A DNA stretch of 64,000 nt from Costus lasius (lineage: Eukaryota > Streptophyta > Magnoliopsida > Zingiberales > Costaceae). A program made the position numbers and the translations under genes. The stretch is from positions 82,631,461 to 82,695,460 of the forward strand of contig CM050447.1 of NCBI GenBank assembly GCA_027563935.2. The letters run 5' to 3'. Position 1 is the stretch's first letter. Each line of letters opens with the position of its first letter. A model generated the notes under the pieces. That model saw only the letters and a program-made list of their open reading frames with translations, had not been told where the DNA came from and ran no database searches. Below are positions 46,986 to 56,533 of this stretch, in pieces.

Positions 46986-47515
46986 TGTTTGTCTATGCCC
47001 TAGGACCTAGTTTTGGTCAACTTATGTACTACTTGACATTGATATTTATATATCATTCTGGCATTGTCGTTATCATTGTTTGTCTACACCTGCGATTATG
47101 TACTTACATAATAATGTCCCTGGAGACAGATTGGATCTGTGCTCAAATAATTGTCCCTAGTTGATGTACCTGAGTGGATATGGGACAGCTCTGGTACTTG
47201 AGAGACTGGTATGTGGGCTGGTTAGGCACGTGGTGCTAACGCAGACACATGGGTATATCATTGGAGGATATACTGGATAGACCCGCTATGAGGCTATGAC
47301 TTGGTGTCATGAGTTATCCTCATAAGTGATAGGAGATGCATTGATCCCTTGACTTGAGGTCATTGATCATTCTATATGGTTAGGGACTTGCTTTGATACA
47401 ACCTAACACCTTGCCGTAGCTGGGAGGTCATAACAGTTGTTATTGAGCATGTCACGACCAATATGAGAAGATCAATGGACAGACATAGGATTTGCCCCTT
47501 CCCTAGGGAAGTATG
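46986..47515 (+). mobile_element. A7: 5' part of an A-family LTR
   Basis: Starts TGTTTGTCTATGCCC and follows the A3 LTR for about 530 bp to 47510. The next five bases, GTATG (47511-47515), are the left target site of the Copia-B insertion, so the rest of this LTR should lie beyond the window. Confidence 0.8.
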
Positions 47516-49161
47516 TGTTGGGGTATGCCCTTAAGGCTAATGTTTGAGGCCTGTGGGAATGTATCTGTATCATGTAATAAACTGTTATGTTTATAAAGGC
47601 ATGGTTATTATTCGGTTGTTTACATTGTCTGCTGCAATATATGTTCTTCTGAATAATGTCTCAAAGCTGTTCAGCTGGGCTGACATGCTATTATGTCCTT
47701 AGTCGATGTATCTTGGTGAACATGAGACAGCCTTGATATGGTTAAGACTAATATGTGTTCTAATCTTATAGGATGCTTCGAGCATGGAATAAGATGTAGA
47801 CTCATGGGTACATTGGATGTACTGGACAGACCCTACTAGGATGTTCAATTGTTTGTCACAATGTGAATGTTCCTTGATTAAGACAAGTGGCACATTTCCT
47901 CTGACTTGAGATCACTTGTGTTTTCTAAATGATGATTGTCATTGTTTTGAGATGGTTCAATATCATTTGAAACATAATGATTATAGACTATCTTGGATGG
48001 TGAGCTTGAGTCAGGTTAGAGCACTAGTGATAGACATAGGATTGCCGTCTCCTTGTTGAAAGAGTGTGATGTTCTAAAGGGGCCCCCTGGATGAGATGAT
48101 TGAGAAAGTGTATGGCCATACCCAGGTGACAGTGTTCATCTGTTCTAATCATGCTCATCATATTGGAGTTACGAGCTTGACAGGCTTGTCCAATAAGAAC
48201 ATCCAGTGGTAAAGGAAATATGCATGCCTTGTGAATTGATTCACACTTGTGCTGTTTTTGGGTGTAGTCTTGGAAGACTCTTTCCTTGATATCGGGAGAC
48301 AGTGATGTGTTGCTAGATACCCCTCACTGATCGTGATAATGTGAATTATCGTTACCGACGTTTTAAGGAAACCCTCAGGGTCGCACAATTGATGATATGG
48401 CTTACTTAAGTCAGATCGTGTGGACTGAATTGTTCAGGTTCAGTTTAAAGGGATTTAATCTCTGATTGTAAGTGAGATCTAGTCTGATCATGTTTGATTG
48501 ATTAGGGCTTGAGATCGGTAAGCTTCGATCGAGAGAATGGATGCTAGATCGGTCAGATCAGGAGCATCAAAGAGATCAACGGTTAGATCTGGAACCTTAG
48601 GGTTTTAATGTGATCTAGGCCATGTCGATTGGTTTATTTGGTTATTGAACCAAAATTAAATTGAACCAAAATGGTTCAAGACTAGGCGACAAGTTCACTT
48701 AGCGTGAACATGTTGGGCGGTGAGTGGTGCTATTTTTAGCAACCATGACTCTCACGTTCGAAGAGAGAGGGTTCTCTATTCTCGCCTCTTGAACGCATAT
48801 TCCTCTCGTTCTTTTGGGTGACGGCGCCTTGGAGCTTGAGGAGAATTCGGCAAAGAGAAAAGATCTCCTTCCCTTTCCATTTCGATCAAAGACTTCTTTG
48901 GATCTTGCTAGCACAAGAATCGCAAAGAGGAGTAGGCGACATCAACTATGTGCGTCACCTCTGGAGAAGATCTGCTTTGATCTTTGCTTCCTAGACGCCA
49001 TCTTGAAATGGCTATGGTATGAGTTTTATCTCTTCTATGCAATCGAATTGTTATGGTTGATAATATCACATGAAGCCGATCCATGAAACCCTAATCCGCT
49101 GCCTAAATGTTTATAATGCGCCATGCTGGGTTTCGCCCCCCTCTAGAAAGGGGTTCTTTCA
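47516..49161 (+). mobile_element. Copia-B LTR 1
   Basis: TGTTGGGGTATGCCC...GTTCTTTCA. Inserted in the A7 LTR after GTATG. Confidence 0.93.
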
Positions 49162-49163
49162 AT

Positions 49164-49175
49164 TGGTATCAGAGC
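49164..49175 (+). other. Copia-B primer binding site (tRNA-iMet type)
   Basis: TGGTATCAGAGC two bases after the LTR end. The second unit repeats it at 56536-56547. Confidence 0.92.
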
Positions 49176-50053
49176 GTTGTTTCATGCTTGTTTATGATTG
49201 CCATGATGTGTCATATGATCCATGTATGCGCAAGTAGATAGATCTATAGGTTACATGCGATGTCTTATGCTGATAGTTGTAAGATGGCGAAAGTTATTTT
49301 CTCTTTTGCGCATGTTGTTGTTTGCGCTTGTTCTTGTAAGTTTTCTTAAAACCTTGATCACATGCGCGATTCACCTAGATCTAATGCGCCTACATTAAAC
49401 CCTTAGATGGGTTATTAGGGTTGAAGTCATCCCCTAGGTCGGATCCAAACAGTCTGATCAGACCATCTGACAGCCTAGATGGGTTGACCAGATAGCACCT
49501 TGGCGCATGCTAAAGGTGGCTATAGGTCGACTGCATCAAAGGCGTGTAGCGATGTCTGATTGAGACAACTTGTGAACACACCTGAGTTAGGCCCGGGGTC
49601 ACGCCCGTTTGCCAGACCTCAGTGTGGTTGTTCAGCCTTGGCGCATGCATGGTTGACCTTATGGTCGACTCAAGTCAGTTAGGACTTGGTGCATGCAAGG
49701 GCAGTGGATCTGACTAGGTTGGATGAGTGGATCCCTAGTAATGGACCATTGTAAGGTTGTAGAGCAAATAAGGAAAAATTAAAATTGATCCCAAGGGGTT
49801 TTCGAAAATTTTAATTTTTATGGATCACATGGTTCTTGATTGATGCATATGTTTGTTTATTTAGTCTTATGTGGGCTGCCCGTTATTAATGTGTGCTGTG
49901 CTGGGGCCTGCGTGCCTGTATTAAAAATTGTAAATTAATTATTGTGATCTGCGTATCACTGTGTTTTAATTTATAAATGTAAGTGACCTGCGTGTCACTC
50001 TTGTCTAGATAGTTAAATTTGTAATTTAATTAGACAAGAGCACAGAGCACACT

Positions 50054-50123
50054 TGGCAAAGGCGCTTGCAGCAGAGGCTTGACCAGGTGGGAGGTCCAGG
50101 GTTCGACTCTGGGACCAGGCGCA
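50054..50123 (+). repeat. tRNA-like Pol III box segment in Copia-B leader
   Basis: A-box-like TGGCAAAGG (50054-50062) and B-box-like GGTTCGACTCT (50100-50110) at tRNA-like spacing; the bases around the B box can pair as a T arm (TCCAG/CTGGG, with a wobble). There is no complete cloverleaf, so it is more likely a captured tRNA-derived piece than a tRNA gene. A second copy is at 57426-57495. Confidence 0.45.
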
Positions 50124-50452
50124 TATTCCCTGGTAGGCGCACCAGAGCTGCAGATGGCGCTTAGGCCCTGGTTTGGGCCAGATGGGCAGCTAAAGACCCA
50201 TGAAGAGCAAATGAAGACTTAAGTTAGGTTAAGGTCTTCTAGGGCTATGGGCTTTTACCACATAAGATTCATGCTTTCTTTTATTGCTTAATATTAGAAT
50301 TGCATGATTAAATTATCTTCTGCTATCACCATAGGAATTGCATGATAGGCAAGAAGATAATAGACCGTTAAAATCCAACGCTGAAATATCAAGCTCGTAA
50401 GCCTTCTGACGCGAAACCTCACTGTTCTGATTATCGTTGGAGCCGTGTTGTA

Positions 50453-50674
50453 CCCACTCAGTGGGCACGTCCATCTATCTTCAGACGGTGCGGGATTACA
50501 CCTGCGTGTTACAGAGTAGGGATTTATCCCTTCTCGTTGCTCAGCATAGCACGTGGTGGTCCAGGGAGTAGGTCGGGTAAGCTTGACCGTGTAGGCTACA
50601 TATGTGGCGCATATGGTAGCACATGGAGGCAGCCATCTGTGGGGTCAGAGATTGTGTTGTACCAACTCAGTTGG
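50453..50674 (+). repeat. Covarying hairpin pair in Copia-B leader
   Basis: CCCACT-C-AGTGGG (50453-50465) and CCAACT-C-AGTTGG (50662-50674) sit in otherwise shared context (GTGTTGTACC...GGCAC). The single stem change is compensated on the other arm. Repeated at 57825-57837 and 58034-58046. Confidence 0.8.
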
Positions 50675-50985
50675 CACAGTCTGCTGGACTGCCCAGATGA
50701 AGGGGAATCGCACGGGTTGGCGATCGGCAGGGACTGCCTACCAGAAACTAGTGCTTGTACTCTCTGTGTATCTTATCTCGCCTGAGCGGGACGCGGAGAC
50801 CAAGTATGAAATCTGGATCCCATCTCACTAAAAGAGTTCTACTCTTTCGGGCTGTTTTGCTGGATTTTTCACGCCTGATAAAATAGTGAGAAAAAGAATC
50901 TTTCTTAAGTCCTGATCGATTCTTATACATTGATACTGACCTTGCTGTTCTTGCATTGTTGTAGATACCTGCAGCAACGAACACC

Positions 50986-53900
50986 ATGAACTTCAATGTG
51001 CGATCCCTACTGGAAAGGGAGAAGTTTGCTGGGCCGAACTTCTCTGACTGGTTTGGACACCTTAAGATCGTTCTTAAGGCAGAGAGGAAACTGTATGTCC
51101 TCGAGACGGCGATACCGCCGCAGCCCGCTCCGAACGCCGCAAGGGCGGTTCGGGAAGCCTATGAAAAGCACGTCAATGATAGCATTGATGTCGCTTGCCT
51201 GATGCTAGCGTCTATGACGCCACCGCTGCAGCGTCAGCATGAGGATATGTCAGCTATACAGATTATAGCAAACCTCAAGATGCTGTATGCTGCACAGGCG
51301 AGGACTGAACGCTATAATTTGACTAAGCTCTTCTTTCAGAGCAAACTGGCTGAAGGGAGCCCAGTGGGAGCTCACGTGCTCAAGATGATTGGGCACAAGG
51401 AGGCTCTAGAGAAACTGGGGCATACCATTAACCAGGAGCTTGCTGTGGACATTATTCTGCAGTCTCTCCCGCCATCATTCGACGCGTTCATTATTAATTT
51501 TAATATGAACAAAATCGATTGTACTCCGGCAGAGCTGCTGAATATGCTCTTGACCACTGAGGAGACTCTAAAGGGTAAGCCTTCGACCTCTGTCTTGATG
51601 GTTCCTTCAAGGAACAAGAAGAAGGGGAAGAAGGGCAAGGCCCCGGTCAAGAATTACAGCAAGGCTCTGAAGCAGAAGGTGAAGCGGTCCAAGGAATACA
51701 GGTGTTTCCACTGTGACCAGCTGGGTCACTGGAAAAAGGACTGTAAAGCGCTCCAAGGAGATAAGAGGGGAAGCTTTGCTTCTGGCTCAGGTATATTCGT
51801 GACTGAGGTCATGTTTTCTTCTTCTATATCATGGGTGTTGGACACTGCATGTGGAGTTCACATTTGTTCAAATGTACAGGAACTCAAGAGAAGAAGGCAG
51901 GTGGGACAGCATGAGGTGGACCTACGAGTTGGAAACGGGGCACGGGTTGCTGCTGTTGCTGTAGGAGACTATTTCATTTCTTTACCATCTGGACTTGTAT
52001 TGGAACTAGACAATTGTTACTTTGTTCCCAGTATAACTAAAAATATTATCTCCATTCCTGCTCTTGTCAGGAAGGGATTTTCCTTTGAATGCAATATTTC
52101 AAAGTGTATTTTGTCTTTTGATAATATTGTTTATGCAACTGGTTCAATTAACAATGGGTTATACATGTTGGACATGGAATGTTCGATACAGCAAATTGAT
52201 ATTAAGAAAGCCAAGTATGCTGATGACAGCACCTTGCTATGGCATAGTCGTTTAGGCCATATTAACGAGAAACGCATTAAGCGGTTGCATGATCATGGAC
52301 TGCTGGGATCATTCTCCTATAAGGAGATTGATACATGCAAAGCTTGTTTGATGGGTAAAATGACGAAGTCACCTTTTCCTCACAAAGGTCAAAGGGCTTC
52401 AGGTTTACTTGACCTTATACATAGTGATGTGTGTGGGCCATTTGGTAAACATGCCAGAGGTGGCTATCAGTACTTCATTACCTTTACTGATGATTTCAGT
52501 AGATACGGGTATGTCTATCTGATGAGACATAAGAGTGAATCTTTTGACAAGTTCAAAGAGTTCAAGAATGAAGTACAGAATCAGCTAGGCCGAAATATCA
52601 AGGCACTTCGCTCAGATCGAGGTGGTGAATACCTAAGTCATACGTTTACTGACTATCTGAAGGAGTGTGGGATCATCTCACAGCTCACTCCGCCAGGAAC
52701 ACCGCAATGGAATGGTGTGTCCGAGAGGAGAAATAGAACGCTACTTGATATGGTTCGTTCTATGATGAGTCAGGCTACTCTTCCATACTCCTTTTGGGGT
52801 TTTGTGCTGGAAACAGCTGCAAAGGTACTAAACCGAGTGCCATCCAAGGCAGTTTCAAAGACGCCATATGAGTTATGGTATGGGAAACAGCCGAGCTTGA
52901 CATTTATCAGGATCTGGGGCTGCGAGGCTTATGTCAAAAAGCTCGCCTCTGGGAAACTAGAGAGCAGATCTGACAAATGTATCTTTGTCGGTTACCCTAA
53001 GGAAACTAAGGGTTATTATTTCTACGATCCCAAGGAGAACAAGGTTTTTGTTGCTCGGACGGCCATATTTCTTGAGAAGGAGTTTCTTCTGCAAGAGGCC
53101 AGTGGGAGAGAAATAAAGCTGGATGAGAATCCAGAAGAAGGACAAAGTGACCAAGCACAGTTGGATGAGCCTGAGCCGGTAGAACAGGTTATTGAACAAC
53201 CTGAGGCTCAGATATCACGGGAACCGCGAAGATCGGGTAGGATCCGTCGACAGCCTGAGCGCTATGACGGAGTCTACATCATTGATAATGATGAACCCCT
53301 CACTTATGCGGATGCGGTCAGTGGACCGGAGTCAGCGAGATGGCTTGAGGCTATGCGCGCCGAGATGGACTCCATGTCAGATAACCAAGTCTGGGATTTG
53401 GTTGATCCGCCTTCGGGAGTTATCCCTATAGGCTGTAAATGGATCTTCAAGAAGAAGATTGACATGGATGGTAACGTGGTTACCTATAAAGGCAGGCTAG
53501 TTGCGAAAGGTTTCAAACAAATCTACGGGATAGATTATGATGAAACTTTCTCACCTGTAGCCATGTTTAAGTCTATTCGGATTCTTTTCGCGATAGCTGC
53601 ATATTATGATTATGAGATTTGGCAGATGGATGTGAAAACAGCTTTCCTGAATGGAAATCTGGATGAGGATGTGTACATGACACAACCAGAGGGTTTCACT
53701 AATCCATCAGATCGTCATAAGATATGCAAGTTAAAGAAGTCCATTTATGGACTTAAACAAGCATCGAGAAGCTGGAATATTCGTTTTGATGAATCAGTCA
53801 CTGAATTTGGTTTCATCAAGAACGAGGATGACCCGTGTGTATATAAGAGGTTTAGTGGGAGCGTGATTACTTTCCTAGTCCTCTACGTCGATGACATCTT

Positions 53901-54867
53901 GATCATTGGAAATGACATTCCTGAAATGCATGCTGTTAAAGCATGGCTGAGGAAGTGTTTCCAGATGAAAGATTTAGGAGAAGCAGCCTATGTGTTAGGT
54001 GTGAAGATCTACAGGGATAGATCTAAGAGGCTTCTCGGGCTGTGCCAGAGTACTTACATCGATAAGGTCCTGGAGAGATTTCATTTAGAGAATTCTAAAC
54101 GTGGATATCTTCCAGTCAGACATGGTCTGAATCTTTCGAAGAGTCAGTGTCCACAAACACAGACTGAGAAAGATGAAATGGACAATACGCCTTATGCTTC
54201 GGCTATTGGTTCCATTATGTATGCGATGTTGTGTACTCGCCCAGACGTCGCTTACGGGTTAAGCGTAACCAGTCGTTACCAGAGTAATCCAGGTATGGCG
54301 CACTGGATTGCAGTCAAGAACATCCTAAAATATCTGCGGAGGACCAAAGATATGTTCTTGATATATGGTGGTCAGGAAGAACTCAGTATAGAGGGATATA
54401 CTGACACTTCGTTCCAGTATGACCAGGATGATTTCCGATCGCAATCAGGCTATGTTTTTAGCTTGAATGGAGGAGCAGTGGTGTGGAAGAGTTTCAAACA
54501 GTCAACTGTTGCTGATTCCACAACAGAAGCCGAGTATGTTGCAGCCTCGGAAGCATCCAAGGAGGCAGTGTGGATTCGTAAGTTCGTGAGAGAACTTGGT
54601 GTTGTTCCTTCGAGTGCAGATCCTTTGGTTATCTTTTGTGATAACACTGGAGCAATCGCACAAGCAAAGGAACCACGGTCGCACCAGAAGTCCAAGCACA
54701 TACAGAGACGGTTTCATTTGATCAGGGAGATCATAGATCGTGGCGAGATCAAAGTATGCAAGGTTCATACAGATGACAATCTGGCAGACCCGCTTACCAA
54801 GCCTCTGGCGCAGCAGAAGCATGAGAAGCACTGTAATAATATGGGTTTGAGATTTCTCAACCATTAG
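50986..54867 (+). CDS. Copia-B Gag-Pol polyprotein
   Basis: Complete 1293-residue polyprotein of a Ty1/copia retrotransposon, which packages element RNA, copies it to DNA and integrates it. Order: Gag (1-235, LRSLLE-like start, ILQSLPPSF); CCHC zinc knuckle C240-C253; aspartic protease with WVLDTACG (283-290); GAG-pre-integrase with H420, H425 and C451, C454; integrase with D481, D544 and E580 (35 residues between the last two); RT with MDVKTAFLNG (881-890) and YVDD (967-970); RNase H with DSTTEAEY (1177-1184) and FCDN (1217-1220); LADPLTKPLA near the end. The integrase-before-RT order defines copia. ATG 50986 was chosen because it opens the Gag homology and lies after a 1.8-kb leader. No stops or frameshifts, so it may be functional. 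An Angela/Tork-like lineage is my guess from Gag. Confidence 0.96.
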   Translation: MNFNVRSLLEREKFAGPNFSDWFGHLKIVLKAERKLYVLETAIPPQPAPNAARAVREAYEKHVNDSIDVACLMLASMTPPLQRQHEDMSAIQIIANLKMLYAAQARTERYNLTKLFFQSKLAEGSPVGAHVLKMIGHKEALEKLGHTINQELAVDIILQSLPPSFDAFIINFNMNKIDCTPAELLNMLLTTEETLKGKPSTSVLMVPSRNKKKGKKGKAPVKNYSKALKQKVKRSKEYRCFHCDQLGHWKKDCKALQGDKRGSFASGSGIFVTEVMFSSSISWVLDTACGVHICSNVQELKRRRQVGQHEVDLRVGNGARVAAVAVGDYFISLPSGLVLELDNCYFVPSITKNIISIPALVRKGFSFECNISKCILSFDNIVYATGSINNGLYMLDMECSIQQIDIKKAKYADDSTLLWHSRLGHINEKRIKRLHDHGLLGSFSYKEIDTCKACLMGKMTKSPFPHKGQRASGLLDLIHSDVCGPFGKHARGGYQYFITFTDDFSRYGYVYLMRHKSESFDKFKEFKNEVQNQLGRNIKALRSDRGGEYLSHTFTDYLKECGIISQLTPPGTPQWNGVSERRNRTLLDMVRSMMSQATLPYSFWGFVLETAAKVLNRVPSKAVSKTPYELWYGKQPSLTFIRIWGCEAYVKKLASGKLESRSDKCIFVGYPKETKGYYFYDPKENKVFVARTAIFLEKEFLLQEASGREIKLDENPEEGQSDQAQLDEPEPVEQVIEQPEAQISREPRRSGRIRRQPERYDGVYIIDNDEPLTYADAVSGPESARWLEAMRAEMDSMSDNQVWDLVDPPSGVIPIGCKWIFKKKIDMDGNVVTYKGRLVAKGFKQIYGIDYDETFSPVAMFKSIRILFAIAAYYDYEIWQMDVKTAFLNGNLDEDVYMTQPEGFTNPSDRHKICKLKKSIYGLKQASRSWNIRFDESVTEFGFIKNEDDPCVYKRFSGSVITFLVLYVDDILIIGNDIPEMHAVKAWLRKCFQMKDLGEAAYVLGVKIYRDRSKRLLGLCQSTYIDKVLERFHLENSKRGYLPVRHGLNLSKSQCPQTQTEKDEMDNTPYASAIGSIMYAMLCTRPDVAYGLSVTSRYQSNPGMAHWIAVKNILKYLRRTKDMFLIYGGQEELSIEGYTDTSFQYDQDDFRSQSGYVFSLNGGAVVWKSFKQSTVADSTTEAEYVAASEASKEAVWIRKFVRELGVVPSSADPLVIFCDNTGAIAQAKEPRSHQKSKHIQRRFHLIREIIDRGEIKVCKVHTDDNLADPLTKPLAQQKHEKHCNNMGLRFLNH

Positions 54868-54887
54868 ATTAAGTGCAAGTGGGAGAT

Positions 54888-56533
54888 TGTTGGGGTATGC
54901 CCTTAAGGCTAATGTTTGAGGCCTGTGGGAATGTATCTGTATCATGTAATAAACTGTTATGTTTATAAAGGCATGGTTATTATTCGGTTGTTTACATTGT
55001 CTGCTGCAATATATGTTCTTCTGAATAATGTCTCAAAGCTGTTCAGCTGGGCTGACATGCTATTATGTCCTTAGTCGATGTATCTTGGTGAACATGAGAC
55101 AGCCTTGATATGGTTAAGACTAATATGTGTTCTAATCTTATAGGATGCTTCGAGCATGGAATAAGATGTAGACTCATGGGTACATTGGATGTACTGGACA
55201 GACCCTACTAGGATGTTCAATTGTTTGTCACAATGTGAATGTTCCTTGATTAAGACAAGTGGCACATTTCCTCTGACTTGAGATCACTTGTGTTTTCTAA
55301 ATGATGATTGTCATTGTTTTGAGATGGTTCAATATCATTTGAAACATAATGATTATAGACTATCTTGGATGGTGAGCTTGAGTCAGGTTAGAGCACTAGT
55401 GATAGACATAGGATTGCCGTCTCCTTGTTGAAAGAGTGTGATGTTCTAAAGGGGCCCCCTGGATGAGATGATTGAGAAAGTGTATGGCCATACCCAGGTG
55501 ACAGTGTTCATCTGTTCTAATCATGCTCATCATATTGGAGTTACGAGCTTGACAGGCTTGTCCAATAAGAACATCCAGTGGTAAAGGAAATATGCATGCC
55601 TTGTGAATTGATTCACACTTGTGCTGTTTTTGGGTGTAGTCTTGGAAGACTCTTTCCTTGATATCGGGAGACAGTGATGTGTTGCTAGATACCCCTCACT
55701 GATCGTGATAATGTGAATTATCGTTACCGACGTTTTAAGGAAACCCTCAGGGTCGCACAATTGATGATATGGCTTACTTAAGTCAGATCGTGTGGACTGA
55801 ATTGTTCAGGTTCAGTTTAAAGGGATTTAATCTCTGATTGTAAGTGAGATCTAGTCTGATCATGTTTGATTGATTAGGGCTTGAGATCGGTAAGCTTCGA
55901 TCGAGAGAATGGATGCTAGATCGGTCAGATCAGGAGCATCAAAGAGATCAACGGTTAGATCTGGAACCTTAGGGTTTTAATGTGATCTAGGCCATGTCGA
56001 TTGGTTTATTTGGTTATTGAACCAAAATTAAATTGAACCAAAATGGTTCAAGACTAGGCGACAAGTTCACTTAGCGTGAACATGTTGGGCGGTGAGTGGT
56101 GCTATTTTTAGCAACCATGACTCTCACGTTCGAAGAGAGAGGGTTCTCTATTCTCGCCTCTTGAACGCATATTCCTCTCGTTCTTTTGGGTGACGGCGCC
56201 TTGGAGCTTGAGGAGAATTCGGCAAAGAGAAAAGATCTCCTTCCCTTTCCATTTCGATCAAAGACTTCTTTGGATCTTGCTAGCACAAGAATCGCAAAGA
56301 GGAGTAGGCGACATCAACTGTGTGCGTCACCTCTGGAGAAGATCTGCTTTGATCTTTGCTTCCTAGACGCCATCTTGAAATGGCTATGGTATGAGTTTTA
56401 TCTCTTCTATGCAATCGAATTGTTATGGTTGATCATATCACATGAAGCCGATCCATGAAACCCTAATCCGCTGCCTAAATGTTTATAATGCGCCATGCTG
56501 GGTTTCGCCCCCCTCTAGAAAGGGGTTCTTTCA
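54888..56533 (+). mobile_element. Copia-B LTR 2, shared by both tandem units
   Basis: Near-identical to LTR 1. It acts as the 3' LTR of unit 1 and the 5' LTR of unit 2; the primer site follows directly at 56536. Confidence 0.93.

Larger units (their letters stand above)
47516..56533 (+). mobile_element. Copia-B: intact LTR retrotransposon, first unit of a tandem
   Basis: Ty1/copia element with LTRs 47516-49161 and 54888-56533 (1646 bp each; I find two differences, at 48948 and 49062), primer site, 1.8-kb leader, full Gag-Pol, and polypurine tract (about 54877-54887). Instead of flanking DNA, the second LTR is followed by another copy of the internal region. Confidence 0.93.

Noticed and set aside
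51372..51650. Antisense frame of 92 codons in Copia-B gag
   Set aside because: Shadow of the Gag frame on the other strand; repeated only because gag is repeated.
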